The notes below the pieces were generated by a model that was not told the DNA's origin, made no database searches, and saw only the letters and a program-made list of their open reading frames with translations. Positions 34,330 to 43,225 of a DNA stretch of 64,000 nt are shown one piece after another. The first letter of the stretch is position 1; each line of letters opens with the position of its first letter. The position numbers and the translations under genes were made by a program. Source of the stretch: Burkholderiales bacterium (GTDB lineage: Bacteria > Pseudomonadota > Gammaproteobacteria > Burkholderiales > SG8-41); assembly GCA_019749945.1 (NCBI GenBank), contig JAIEPF010000021.1, forward strand, positions 62,001 to 126,000, written 5' to 3'.

Positions 34330-35415
34330 ATGGTTATTCGCGATATCGTTGTCCGTCAGTTGAAATTGCCGCTGCTCAAGCCCTACCGGGTTTCATTCCG
34401 CACCTACACCGAATTCGAGCCGGTGGTTATCGAGATGGTTGCCGGGGACGGCTCCCTCGGTTGGGGGGAGGCTTATGTTCCGGCGGGATCCACCCTGGAA
34501 ACGACAGAAACCGCATGGCAGTTCTGTTGCGGGCAGGCCGCCCGGCTCGTGGGCAAATCGGCGCAGGACATTCATGCCATCATTGACCGTGAGGTGCCGC
34601 AGGCGCCGTTTGCATCGTGCGCGATGCTGTCTGCCCTGGCCATGGTCACACGGCATCCTGCGCTGGTGGTACGCGAAGAGGCGCATATTCCTCTGCTGGT
34701 GCCGGTTTCAGCAACGGCCAGATCGGCAATCGCATCCGAGGTCGAAGAGCGCCTGGTGCAGGGGTATCGCACTTTCAAGGTCAAGGTGGGCTGGGAAGTC
34801 GATGCCGACCTCCAGCGCGTACGCTGGGTGCAGGAGGCTTTGCATGGTCGCGCGGTGCTGACCATGGACGCCAACCGCGGCTATAACCTGGAGCAAGGCA
34901 TGCGCTTTGCCTCCAGTCTTGAGCCGGAAGGCATCGTGCTGTTCGAGCAACCGTGCGAGGCCGACGAGTGGGATGCCAACGCACAGGTCGCCAGGGTATC
35001 GAAGGTGCCGTTGATGCTCGACGAATCCATCCGCAATGAGCGGGACATCGATCGTGCCGCCACCGTGGAGGGCGTCGAGTTCGTGAAGCTCAAGCTGAAG
35101 CGGGTGGGGGGTGTGGATCGGGCCCTGGCTGCGATGCGGCGCGCGAGAGAACTGGGCCTGGGCGTTTGTCTGGGCGACGGCGTGGCCACCGAGATCATGT
35201 GCTGGACGGAAGCCTGCGTGTCTCGCGGTTTCCTGTCGGGGGCCGGTGATATGAACGGATTTCTTAAACCGGCAGCGAGGCTGTTTGCGAATCCCCTGCC
35301 CTTTGAGAAGGGGGGCATCGTACTCAAATCGGGCTATTGGCCGGAAATCGACCGTGGCGTGATCGGCCGCCACCTGACGCGTGAAGCGCGTTATTCGGCG
35401 GCGGTCACGGCCTAA
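34330..35415 (+). CDS. muconate lactonizing enzyme-subgroup enolase superfamily protein
   Basis: A 361-residue enzyme. The subgroup KxK motif is intact (TFKVKVGW, Lys150 and Lys152), as are the metal ligands Asp180 ('TMDANRGY'), Glu206 ('LFEQPCE') and the 'LDESI' pair near 231, plus Lys255 on the facing strand ('VKLKLKRVGG'). It may cycloisomerise, epimerise or dehydrate an acid. Its 3' end overlaps the convergent GntR gene by 4 nt. Unlike the paralogue at 6765 it keeps both lysines, which implies a conventional active site. Confidence 0.9.
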   Translation: MVIRDIVVRQLKLPLLKPYRVSFRTYTEFEPVVIEMVAGDGSLGWGEAYVPAGSTLETTETAWQFCCGQAARLVGKSAQDIHAIIDREVPQAPFASCAMLSALAMVTRHPALVVREEAHIPLLVPVSATARSAIASEVEERLVQGYRTFKVKVGWEVDADLQRVRWVQEALHGRAVLTMDANRGYNLEQGMRFASSLEPEGIVLFEQPCEADEWDANAQVARVSKVPLMLDESIRNERDIDRAATVEGVEFVKLKLKRVGGVDRALAAMRRARELGLGVCLGDGVATEIMCWTEACVSRGFLSGAGDMNGFLKPAARLFANPLPFEKGGIVLKSGYWPEIDRGVIGRHLTREARYSAAVTA

Positions 35416-36173
35416 ATGCTGCCTTCCACCGTCCGGTAGTGATATTTTGTGGCGTCGAAAACGCGGGTGCGGTACTCCACAGGCAGATTGCGGTAAGTAT
35501 AGGCGGTGCGCTCTACGCGCAGCACCGGATTGCCGGCGCGTATTTTCAGCGCACGCGCTTCCTCCGTCGTGGCAAGGGCGGCATGGATGTGCTCCTCGAT
35601 GCGGATTACGTTGACGCCGCATTCGTCCTGATACGCCGCATAAAGATTTTCCTGGGCGTTTCGGATTGCATTTGCCGTCAAGCCGCTGAACATTTTTGCC
35701 GGCAGAACAATATCCAGGGTTGCCACGGCCCTTCCGTCATCGACGCTGAGCATTTTCAGGCGGTAGACCGCAGGTTTGCCGTCGCGTTGCAGGGCAAGAG
35801 TTGCAATCTCGTCTTCGGTGGCGGGCGCTTTGCTGAAAGAAACCAGTTCGCGGCCGGGCAGGATCTGCCGGCCCCCGGCGTCGTGAATGTGCGAAAACTG
35901 GTAGCGTTGACGCAGTCGCGAATGGCGGGCGACGAACGTGCCCTTGCCCTGCTTGCGCACCAGTATATTGGCTGTCGCCAGTTCGCTGATGCCGGCGCGG
36001 ATGGTGAACACGGCAACACCGAAACGCTCGGCGAGCTGGCTTTCGGTGGGCAACTGTTCGCCGGGTTTCCACTCGCCGTCAGCCAGGCATTGCAGGATGC
36101 GCTCTTCGACCTGCTTGTACAGTGGCTCGGGGCCGCTGACATCAAGGCCCGTGGTGTATGGTTTGCGGGGCAT
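35412..36173 (-). CDS. GntR-family regulator, HutC/UTRA subfamily
   Basis: A 253-residue repressor-type protein. The winged helix (residues 15-80) has 'GEQLPTESQLAERFGVAVFT' and 'KQGKGTFVA', and the UTRA effector domain covers the rest ('PAVYRLKMLSVDDG', 'VLRVERTAYTYRNLPVEY'). It is divergent from the TauD gene at 36279. Operator-like palindromes at 36233 and 34276 suggest that it represses its own gene, that dioxygenase, and the Bug/enolase pair, released by a pathway acid. Confidence 0.9.
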   Translation of the reverse strand: MPRKPYTTGLDVSGPEPLYKQVEERILQCLADGEWKPGEQLPTESQLAERFGVAVFTIRAGISELATANILVRKQGKGTFVARHSRLRQRYQFSHIHDAGGRQILPGRELVSFSKAPATEDEIATLALQRDGKPAVYRLKMLSVDDGRAVATLDIVLPAKMFSGLTANAIRNAQENLYAAYQDECGVNVIRIEEHIHAALATTEEARALKIRAGNPVLRVERTAYTYRNLPVEYRTRVFDATKYHYRTVEGSI

Positions 36174-36232
36174 GGCCCTATCCTGTTGAATTGGAAGTAA
36201 TTATAGCCCGATATTGCGGATCATTCAAAAGA

Positions 36233-36247
36233 TACGTATGATACGCA
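36233..36247. promoter_or_regulatory. GntR-type operator palindrome, copy 2
   Basis: TACGTATGATACGCA repeats the site at 34276 with one base changed in the right arm. It lies between the divergent GntR and TauD genes, 60 nt before the GntR start codon and 32 nt before the TauD start codon. Confidence 0.72.
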
Positions 36248-36278
36248 TGTATCAGCAAAAACATTCAAGGAGACCGAT

Positions 36279-37166
36279 ATGCAGGCCATGCAGACTATTG
36301 CCCCGCTGCGTTCCGTGGCGACCCCGCGGATCATCCCAAGCGGAAAAGGTTGCGGTGCAGAAGTAACAGGTGTGGATCTTGCCGCGCTTGACCCCGTCAC
36401 CGTCGCGACACTGCAGCAAGCCGTGCTTGAGCATCTGGTGATTGTGGTTCGTGACCAGCCGATCTCAGATCCACAACTGCTTGCACTGGGCAGAACCTTC
36501 GGCGAACTGGAGCCGCCGGGCATGAGCATAATCGGCAAGCCGTATATCGACGAGTATCCGGACATACTGGTGATTTCCAACCTCATGGCCAATGGCCAGC
36601 CGATGGGTAACCTTGGCGCCGGAGAGGCGATCTGGCACACCGATATGTCGTACCGCCCGAATCCCTGCACGATTGCCATCCTGCATGCACTCGAAGTGCC
36701 TCCGGCCGGCGGCAACACCTATTTTGCAAACCAGTATCTGGCGTATGAAACCTTGCCGGCTGGCCTGAAAGCAAAACTCGACGGCCTCGAACTGATCCAT
36801 GACGAGACTTACAACAGTGGCGGCCAATTGCGCAAAGGGTTCAAGGAAATCACTGATCCGAGACAGGCGCCGGGCGCACATCACAAGATATTCCGCACCC
36901 ATCCTGTGACCGGCCGCAAGGCGCTGTATCTGGGCCGCCGCCGCAATGCCTACATCCTCGGCTTGCCTCTGGAAGAGAGCGAGCAGTTGCTGGATCAATT
37001 GTGGGCACACGCTTCACGGCCGGAATTTGTGTGGGGCCACGAGTGGCGGGTGGGCGATACGCTGATCTGGGACAACCGGAGCCTGATCCATCGCCGCGAC
37101 CCGTTTGATGCCAGCGAGCGGCGCATGATGCACCGTGTGCAGATCCGCGGTGAAGCCACGCGGTAA
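36279..37166 (+). CDS. TauD/TfdA family Fe(II)/2-oxoglutarate dioxygenase
   Basis: A 295-residue dioxygenase with AAGGAGACCG before ATG. Ligands His120 and Asp122 (IWHTDMSY) and His271 ('SLIHRRDPF') are present, and the terminal Arg-Arg ('SERRMMHRVQI') can hold 2-oxoglutarate. Of the three paralogues here it is closest in layout to the one at 4712. It lies downstream of a GntR operator and ends at a strong terminator, so it forms a single-gene transcript in the GntR group. Confidence 0.92.
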   Translation: MQAMQTIAPLRSVATPRIIPSGKGCGAEVTGVDLAALDPVTVATLQQAVLEHLVIVVRDQPISDPQLLALGRTFGELEPPGMSIIGKPYIDEYPDILVISNLMANGQPMGNLGAGEAIWHTDMSYRPNPCTIAILHALEVPPAGGNTYFANQYLAYETLPAGLKAKLDGLELIHDETYNSGGQLRKGFKEITDPRQAPGAHHKIFRTHPVTGRKALYLGRRRNAYILGLPLEESEQLLDQLWAHASRPEFVWGHEWRVGDTLIWDNRSLIHRRDPFDASERRMMHRVQIRGEATR

Positions 37167-37194
37167 TCACGCGACGCGGCCTTTGCCTCACCGG

Positions 37195-37220
37195 GCCCGC
37201 GGCATGCCGCGGGCTTTTTT
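37195..37220 (+). terminator. rho-independent terminator
   Basis: GCCCGCGGCATGCCGCGGGC is a perfect 20-nt palindrome that can fold into a stem with a tight loop, followed by six T. It ends the dioxygenase transcript. Confidence 0.85.
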
Positions 37221-37283
37221 GTTGGTTGCCGGTACCTTGCCGTGGCATCATGCCGCAACAAAAAGTCGAGCAAGGAGGAGGCC

Positions 37284-38231
37284 ATGCGACCGTGGCAACA
37301 GTTTCTTTTGATATGTGCGGGCGCTGCAGGTCTGAACGGCACATTGCCCGCGCAACCCTATCCGGCAAAACCGGTGCGCATCGTCACCGTGGCGCCGGGC
37401 AGCGCGAACGACATCGTCGCGCGGCTGATTGCGCAGGAACTGCGCCCGGTGCTCGGGCAAGCCGTGGTCGTGGATAACCGCGGCACCATTGCCGCCGAGA
37501 TCGTGGCGCGTGCGCCCGCCGACGGCTACACGCTGCTGCTCTACGGCAGCGCCGTGTGGCTGTCACCGTTCATCCGCAGCAACACGCCTTATGATCCGGT
37601 CAAGGATTTTGCGCCGGTCACGCTGGTGGCGAGTTCGCCGAACATCATCGTCGTGCATCCGTCACTGCCGGTGAAGTCGGTGCGCGAACTGATCGCGCTG
37701 GCGAAGGCGCGGCCTGGCGATCTCAATTACGCAGCGGGCTCGCTGGGCGCGGCGCCGCATCTCGCCGCCGAGCTGTTCAAGTCGATGGCGCAGCTCAACA
37801 TCGTGCGCGTGGCCTACAAGGGCACCGGCGGTTCGCTGATCGGCATTCTCAGCGGCGAGGTGGAAATGATGTTTCCGACGGCGGGTTCGGTGACGCCGCA
37901 CATCAAATCCGGAAAACTGCGCGCGCTGGCGGTGACCAGCCTGCAGCCGACGGCGCTGGCGCCGGGACTGCCGGTGCTTGCAGCGTCCCTGCCCGGTTAT
38001 GAGTCGGTGTCGCTGAATGGCATGTTCGCGCCGGCGAAGACACCGGATCCCATCATCCGCCAGCTCAACCAGGAAATCACGCGCATCATGACCCGGCCCG
38101 ATGTGAAGGAAAAACTCGTCGCCGCCGGCACCGATGCCATGGCCACGACGCCCGAGGAATTTGCCGCGACGATCAAATCCGAAATGGCGAAGTGGGGCAC
38201 ACTGATCCAGAACGTCGGTATTCGCGAATAA
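37284..38231 (+). CDS. Bug/TctC-family periplasmic solute-binding protein
   Basis: A 315-residue binding protein; ATG 37284 after AAGGAGGAGGCC. The leader MRPWQQFLLICAGAAGLNG is cut near LPAQ. The first pocket loop reads APGSANDI: the second Gly is Ser, the most divergent of the ten in the window. The second loop is also shortened, DNRGTIAAE instead of DNRxGxGGxxG, so the ligand site is probably altered. It follows a terminator and stands alone, convergent with a methyltransferase gene. Confidence 0.9.
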   Translation: MRPWQQFLLICAGAAGLNGTLPAQPYPAKPVRIVTVAPGSANDIVARLIAQELRPVLGQAVVVDNRGTIAAEIVARAPADGYTLLLYGSAVWLSPFIRSNTPYDPVKDFAPVTLVASSPNIIVVHPSLPVKSVRELIALAKARPGDLNYAAGSLGAAPHLAAELFKSMAQLNIVRVAYKGTGGSLIGILSGEVEMMFPTAGSVTPHIKSGKLRALAVTSLQPTALAPGLPVLAASLPGYESVSLNGMFAPAKTPDPIIRQLNQEITRIMTRPDVKEKLVAAGTDAMATTPEEFAATIKSEMAKWGTLIQNVGIRE

Positions 38232-38240
38232 GCGTATTAC

Positions 38241-38831
38241 TCAGGCTCGTTGCGCGAGCCACACCGTGTGTTTGCCGCAGTCCGGATCCTCGATCCGGTG
38301 CAGCAGTACCTTGAAGCCATGTGTTGCGAGCAGTTGTTCGTATTCCGCGGCATCCAGGCTGGCGTGATACAGCGCCCGGCCGTAAATCTCGCCCATCGCA
38401 ACACCAGCCTGCGGTCCTGAGGTAAACAGCAGCGGCGCGCCGGGCGCGGCGTGTTGCGCGAATACCGGGAACATCGCGCGCTGGTCATCGGCCGGCAGGT
38501 GAAAAAAACTGTCCCAGGCGATCACGGCATCGAAGCGGCGCCCGAGATCAAGCCTGCGCATGTCGCCCTCAATCCAGGTCTGATCCGGGTGGCGTTCACG
38601 GCATAACGCGATCATTGCGGTCGCGACATCGACACCGGTGACACGGCAGCCGTTGTTGATAAAAAACTTTGCAATGGGTTCAGCACTGCCGCAGCCGAGA
38701 TCCAGAACCGAAGAACCATCGACCAGGTGCGCCAGCACCCGGTCGAGGTAAAACTTTTCCATCAGGGACTTGCTGCGGTCCCGGTCAAACTCGTGCGCGG
38801 CGGCTTCGTAGACTGCGCGGACATCCGTCAT
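38241..38831 (-). CDS. class I SAM-dependent methyltransferase
   Basis: A 196-residue methyltransferase. Motif I is 'SVLDLGCGSAEPIAKFF', motif II 'VTGVDVATAMI', and motif III-like 'FDAVIAWDSFFHL'. The target is not predictable. Its start codon overlaps the stop of the upstream binding-protein gene by one base (TGATG), so the two are translated together. Confidence 0.85.
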   Translation of the reverse strand: MTDVRAVYEAAAHEFDRDRSKSLMEKFYLDRVLAHLVDGSSVLDLGCGSAEPIAKFFINNGCRVTGVDVATAMIALCRERHPDQTWIEGDMRRLDLGRRFDAVIAWDSFFHLPADDQRAMFPVFAQHAAPGAPLLFTSGPQAGVAMGEIYGRALYHASLDAAEYEQLLATHGFKVLLHRIEDPDCGKHTVWLAQRA

Positions 38832-39574
38832 CAGGCCTGGGCCGCCTTTTTGGCGATGGTCAGGCCGACCACGTTGTTGTCCCTGATCGCTTTCGCCACC
38901 AGCCCCGAGGCTTTGACGTCTTCGATGAACGCGCTGAGGTATTTTGCCGCGGCGTTACGCCCCTTGGGCACGCCGGCAGCCTGCTGCACGGCGGTGAATG
39001 ATCCTTCAAGGATGCGCGAGCCGGGCAGCTTGGCCTGGTCGCTGATCAGGCGCGGGCGCAGGCCGGCCAGGGCGTCGAACTTTTCCGCGACAAAACGTTT
39101 GAAGGCATTGTCGCCGCCCGGTTCCTTGACCAGTTCGGCATTCTTGATGGTGCGCGACAGGTACAGCTCATACGCCGCCTTGTCCGGCACGATGATGCGG
39201 ATGCCCTTGCGATCGACTTCTGCGATGGCGTTTAGTGCGGAGCCTGGCGGCACCAGGTAGGTGGAGTCGATTTCGACATAGGCCGCGGTGAAGTCGATTT
39301 CATTGGCACGCAGCGGTTCGGCGCCGAGGAAACCGACATCCCACACGCCCTTGTTCGCGGCATCGGCCAGCGCGCCGGGATTCGGGTACGGGCAAAGCTC
39401 CACGGCGAGTCCGAGGCGGCGGCCCAGCTCCTGGGCAAGGTCATGCGCCACGCCGCGCGGCTGGCCGGTGGCGGCATCGGTGCGGGTGAGCAGGAAGTTG
39501 CTCATGTTCAGGCCCACGCGCAGTTTGCCGGTCGGCGCGAATTCGGAGCGGAGTGCAGCGGTCACTTCGGTCAT
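38831..39574 (-). CDS. family 3 solute-binding-fold protein without a signal peptide
   Basis: A 247-residue protein with the fold of amino-acid ABC-transporter binding proteins ('GKLRVGLNMSNFLLT', 'GVAHDLAQELGRRLGLAVEL', 'DVGFLGAEPLRANEIDFTAAY'). It starts MTEVTAALRSEF with no signal peptide, and no upstream start in frame supplies one, so it probably stays in the cytoplasm or is exported unusually. The domain also occurs in regulators and enzymes. Coupled to a methyltransferase gene, it is divergent from DNA polymerase IV. Confidence 0.78.
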   Translation of the reverse strand: MTEVTAALRSEFAPTGKLRVGLNMSNFLLTRTDAATGQPRGVAHDLAQELGRRLGLAVELCPYPNPGALADAANKGVWDVGFLGAEPLRANEIDFTAAYVEIDSTYLVPPGSALNAIAEVDRKGIRIIVPDKAAYELYLSRTIKNAELVKEPGGDNAFKRFVAEKFDALAGLRPRLISDQAKLPGSRILEGSFTAVQQAAGVPKGRNAAAKYLSAFIEDVKASGLVAKAIRDNNVVGLTIAKKAAQA

Positions 39575-39669
39575 GGGGTGATCCTGTCGATAACGGGTTG
39601 CAGAACGCAGGATTAGACACTGAACGGTGTGCGCTTGTCACCCGCGGTCAGTATCATTCCGACTGCAAT

Positions 39670-40857
39670 ATGGAATCCGCCGCTCAAGCCCATCCGCCGC
39701 GTTACATCGCCCATCTCGACATGGATGCGTTTTACGCGTCGGTCGAACTGCTGCGTTATCCGCAGCTGCGCGGCCGGCCGGTGGTGGTGGGTGGACGCCG
39801 TCGCGCGGCGCAGGATGATCCGGCGGATACGGCATTCACCACATTGCGTGGTTACACCGGGCGTGGCGTCGTCACCACGTCGACGTACGAGGCGCGGGCG
39901 CTGGGCGTGTTTTCGGCGATGGGGCTGATGAAGGCGGCGAAGCTGGCGCCGGACGCCGTGCTGTTGCCGGCGGATTTCGATGCTTACCGGCATTATTCGC
40001 GGCTGTTCAAGGAAACGGTGCGCGCCATCGCACCGCAGATCGAGGATCGCGGCATCGACGAGATTTATATCGACATCACTGAACAGGTGGCGGCCAGTGC
40101 CGCGGACGGCGCCCCCGACCCCTGGGCGCGTGCGCGGGCGATTGCCACCGACATCCAGCGCGCGGTGCGCGAGGCGACCCGGCTGTCGTGCTCGATCGGC
40201 ATCACGCCGAACAAGCTGCTGGCGAAAATCGCTTCGGAACTGAATAAACCCGCCGGCGTCAGCGTGATCCGTCCCGACGACATCCGCAGCGTGGTGTGGC
40301 CGCTGGCTGTGCGCAAGATCAACGGCATCGGGCCCAAGGCCAATATCAAACTGGAGCAACTGGACATCCGCAGCATCGGCGAGCTGGCGCAGGCTGATCC
40401 CGCGCTGCTGGTGGAGCACTTCGGCCACAGTTACGGCGCATGGATGCACGATGCCGCGCACGGGCGCGACGAACGGCCGGTGGTGACCTACAGCGAACCG
40501 AAATCGATCAGCCGCGAGACCACCTTCGAAAACGACCTGCATGCGGTGCGCGACAAGGAGCGTTTGAGCAAAATATTCACCGACCTCTGCGTGCGCGTTG
40601 CCGGTGACCTTGAACGAAAAGGTTATCTCGGCAAAACCATCGGGCTGAAAATCCGTTACGACAATTTTAAGACCGTGACGCGGGATATGACGCTGGATGC
40701 GCCGACACGGGATGCCAAAACCATCCGCCGTGCCGCGGGTGAATGCCTGAAGCGGGTGCCGCTGGACCGGCGCATCCGCCTGCTCGGTGTGCGGGTAGGT
40801 GCGCTTTCGAAGCCGGGCAGTACCAGCGAAGTCCACGACCTGTCACTGTTCGACTGA
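39670..40857 (+). CDS. dinB: DNA polymerase IV (Y family)
   Basis: A 395-residue translesion polymerase. The catalytic palm has 'AHLDMDAFYASVEL' (Asp17) and 'RGIDEIYIDITEQ' (Asp-Glu pair), then 'CSIGITPNKLLAKIASELNK' typical of DinB, helix-hairpin-helix 'VRKINGIGPKANIKL' and the little-finger domain. Length is that of the longer betaproteobacterial form. It is missing the usual C-terminal beta-clamp motif QL[SD]LF, but ends 'SEVHDLSLFD', which may serve this role. I placed the start at ATG 39670; the frame is open upstream to 39553. Confidence 0.92.
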   Translation: MESAAQAHPPRYIAHLDMDAFYASVELLRYPQLRGRPVVVGGRRRAAQDDPADTAFTTLRGYTGRGVVTTSTYEARALGVFSAMGLMKAAKLAPDAVLLPADFDAYRHYSRLFKETVRAIAPQIEDRGIDEIYIDITEQVAASAADGAPDPWARARAIATDIQRAVREATRLSCSIGITPNKLLAKIASELNKPAGVSVIRPDDIRSVVWPLAVRKINGIGPKANIKLEQLDIRSIGELAQADPALLVEHFGHSYGAWMHDAAHGRDERPVVTYSEPKSISRETTFENDLHAVRDKERLSKIFTDLCVRVAGDLERKGYLGKTIGLKIRYDNFKTVTRDMTLDAPTRDAKTIRRAAGECLKRVPLDRRIRLLGVRVGALSKPGSTSEVHDLSLFD

Positions 40858-40891
40858 TTTCGCGACAAACGCGCCATAATCGCGCGCATCC

Positions 40892-42259
40892 ATGAGCCAA
40901 TCCGCGGAACAAAAAATGGGTCTCACAGCACAACTCGCCGGAATTATCCGGAACACCAGCTTTGAATCTCTGGGCGCAGAAGATGTTTTCACAGCCAAAC
41001 GCCTGATCGCCGATGGCATTGCCGTCGCGGTGGCGGGCAGTCAGGAACAAGCGCCGCGGATGTTTGCAGAGCACGTGCGCGAACAGGGCGGCAGCGAGCT
41101 GTGTCCGGTCTGGGGTTTCGGCTTCAAAACCTCACCGGTGGCCGCTGCTTACGCGAACGCGGTATCGATGCACGTGCTCGATTTCGAGCCGATGTCGCGC
41201 CCCTCCACCCACGCCGTGTCGCCGACGGTGCCGGTGGCGTTTGCGCTGGCGCTGCGTGACGGCCTCGACGGCCGCGAACTGCTGACCGCCTGCGCCAAGG
41301 GTTTCGAAATGCAGGGGCGGCTGCTGGCGGCGGTGGATCACCGGCGCGAGAGCTCCAGGTTTCATGCACCGGGTGTGGTCGGGCCCATTGGTGCGGCGGT
41401 GGTTGCAGCGCATTTGCTCGGGCTTGATGAGGAGCGGCTCAATTACGCGCTGGCCATTGCCGCATCACGCAGCGGCGCATTGCGCGCCAACATCGGCCAT
41501 GGCGTGAAGTGCACGCACTGCGGCAACGCAGCCGCGGCGGGGCTGGAGGCTGCACTGCTGGCCAAACGCGGCCTGACCGCGAATACCGACATCCTTGCGC
41601 ACCCGGACGGATTTGTCGCCGCATTTTTTCCGAAGGGCATCGACCGCGACATGCTGCTCGGTTACGGCAAACCCTTCCGTTTCAGTGATCCGGGCATGGC
41701 GATCAAGTTTTATCCGTCGAAATATCCGACGCATTTCGCCATCAGCGCCGCGCTGGAGGCGCGCAAGACGATTGCCGACCCCGCGCTGATCAATGCGGTG
41801 AATCTGGTGACGCCGGCTATGCCGGACGTCGACCGGCCGGCACCGGTGTCGGGGCTGGAAGGCAAGTTCAGCTTCCAGTACGCCGCGGCCTGCGCATTGC
41901 TCGACGGCAAGGTGGGCATTGCGTCCTTCCATGACCAGCGCCGCTTCCGCGGCGACATGAAATCCATGCTGCGGCGGATGAAGGTCAGCGTTGATCCGTC
42001 GCTGCCGACGACTTTCCATCAGATGCAGGTGTCGATTGAAGTGACCCTGCATGACGGCACCGTCCATCGCGCAAGCTGTAAACGCCCGCCGGGATTCTGG
42101 GGCGCGCCGCTGGATATCGTGCAGCATCGCGAGAAGGTGCACGACTGCCTGACGACGCGGCTCGATGCGGTGCGCGTGGGGCGGGTTACCGAATTGCTGG
42201 AGTCGCTGGAGACACTGCCGGCGGCCGGCGTGCGTGAGCTGAGCCTGTTGCTCGGATAG
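40892..42259 (+). CDS. MmgE/PrpD family protein
   Basis: A 455-residue relative of 2-methylcitrate dehydratase. It shows the family's 'MHVLDFEPMSRPSTHAVSPT' region with Asp, 'CTHCGNAAAAGLEAALLA' and 'EGKFSFQYAAACALLDGKVG'. Three such proteins occur in the window. This one has no Bug gene beside it and is convergent, with only 2 nt between, with a secreted-protein gene. The start ATG 40892 has no clear ribosome site; 40916 is an alternative. Confidence 0.87.
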   Translation: MSQSAEQKMGLTAQLAGIIRNTSFESLGAEDVFTAKRLIADGIAVAVAGSQEQAPRMFAEHVREQGGSELCPVWGFGFKTSPVAAAYANAVSMHVLDFEPMSRPSTHAVSPTVPVAFALALRDGLDGRELLTACAKGFEMQGRLLAAVDHRRESSRFHAPGVVGPIGAAVVAAHLLGLDEERLNYALAIAASRSGALRANIGHGVKCTHCGNAAAAGLEAALLAKRGLTANTDILAHPDGFVAAFFPKGIDRDMLLGYGKPFRFSDPGMAIKFYPSKYPTHFAISAALEARKTIADPALINAVNLVTPAMPDVDRPAPVSGLEGKFSFQYAAACALLDGKVGIASFHDQRRFRGDMKSMLRRMKVSVDPSLPTTFHQMQVSIEVTLHDGTVHRASCKRPPGFWGAPLDIVQHREKVHDCLTTRLDAVRVGRVTELLESLETLPAAGVRELSLLLG

Positions 42260-42261
42260 GC

Positions 42262-43059
42262 CTACAGCCTGCGGCGCGGACTTTGCTGTGCAGCGCGTTT
42301 CTGGGGCGTCGGCGCCAGCTCATACACGCCCATCCTGTACACCTGTTCTTCGAGATCCAGGCGCAAGTCCGGCGGCAATGCCAGCCGGTTGATGCGTTGC
42401 AGGCGGGCATTGCGATCCGGCAGATCGAGCATTCCGGTCAGGTACAGCAGCAGATCATTGGGCGTGTAGCGCGAAGCCATGCCGGCGCGCCAGAAATCCC
42501 GCGGCAGCGCAGGATAATCGTCGACCCGCCCCGGGAATAACGCACGCAGCACCAGACCGAGACAGCTCATGCAGTTGGCGCGCGGCGCATCATCCAGGCA
42601 ATACGGGATGCCGGCTTTTACCCAGCGATCAATGCGTGCAGGCAGCTCTTTTTGCAGCCGGATCATGGCGGTGGCGTCGGCATGGGGCCGGATGCCGTAG
42701 AGATGCCATACGCCATAACTGCCGTCACCGGCCTGTACGGTTCCACCGTTGATGAACGGCGAAATGACAACGCCGAGATCGGGAAACGACCATGCGATGC
42801 GCTGGTCGGCGAGTTCAATGCCGAGCTGGATTTCCAGTGTCTCATCGGGCATGCGCAGCAGGAAATAATGGATGTAACCCGCTTGTCCTGGGGCAACACC
42901 GTTTGCGGTTTGCACGGGTTTGTTGCCGCGCCCGCCCGCCGGTGACTGCACTGCCGGTATTTTGCCGGCGATGGTGAGCGGCGCGTTGGCGTATGCGGCA
43001 TTGCCGATGGTGACGAGCATGGCTGCGGTTACCATGTAACGCATCAGATGTGGACTCAT
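42262..43059 (-). CDS. secreted protein of unknown function
   Basis: A 265-residue exported protein. The signal peptide (MSPHLMRYMVTAAMLVTIGN, cut near AYA-NAP at 25) is clear. The mature part has no known motif I can name: it includes 'GYIHYFLLRMPDETLEIQLG' , 'DGSYGVWHLYGIRPHADA' and a cysteine cluster ('YCLDDAPRANCMSC') that could form disulfides or bind metal. A start at residue 6 is possible. It is divergent from the rhodanese gene. Confidence 0.7.
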   Translation of the reverse strand: MSPHLMRYMVTAAMLVTIGNAAYANAPLTIAGKIPAVQSPAGGRGNKPVQTANGVAPGQAGYIHYFLLRMPDETLEIQLGIELADQRIAWSFPDLGVVISPFINGGTVQAGDGSYGVWHLYGIRPHADATAMIRLQKELPARIDRWVKAGIPYCLDDAPRANCMSCLGLVLRALFPGRVDDYPALPRDFWRAGMASRYTPNDLLLYLTGMLDLPDRNARLQRINRLALPPDLRLDLEEQVYRMGVYELAPTPQKRAAQQSPRRRL

Positions 43060-43225
43060 GCATGAATTGTATGGCGGTGTGCGGTACCGTTGCGGATGTC
43101 AATTTAATGGGATTAATGCGGCCGCAAGCAGGACAGGCTCATCAAGGCGCGCGCCCAGAAAATTCTTTCCCGTCATTAACAACCCCGCGCTGCCGGATCG
43201 GCGCTGGACTTTTTCGGAAGCCCTG

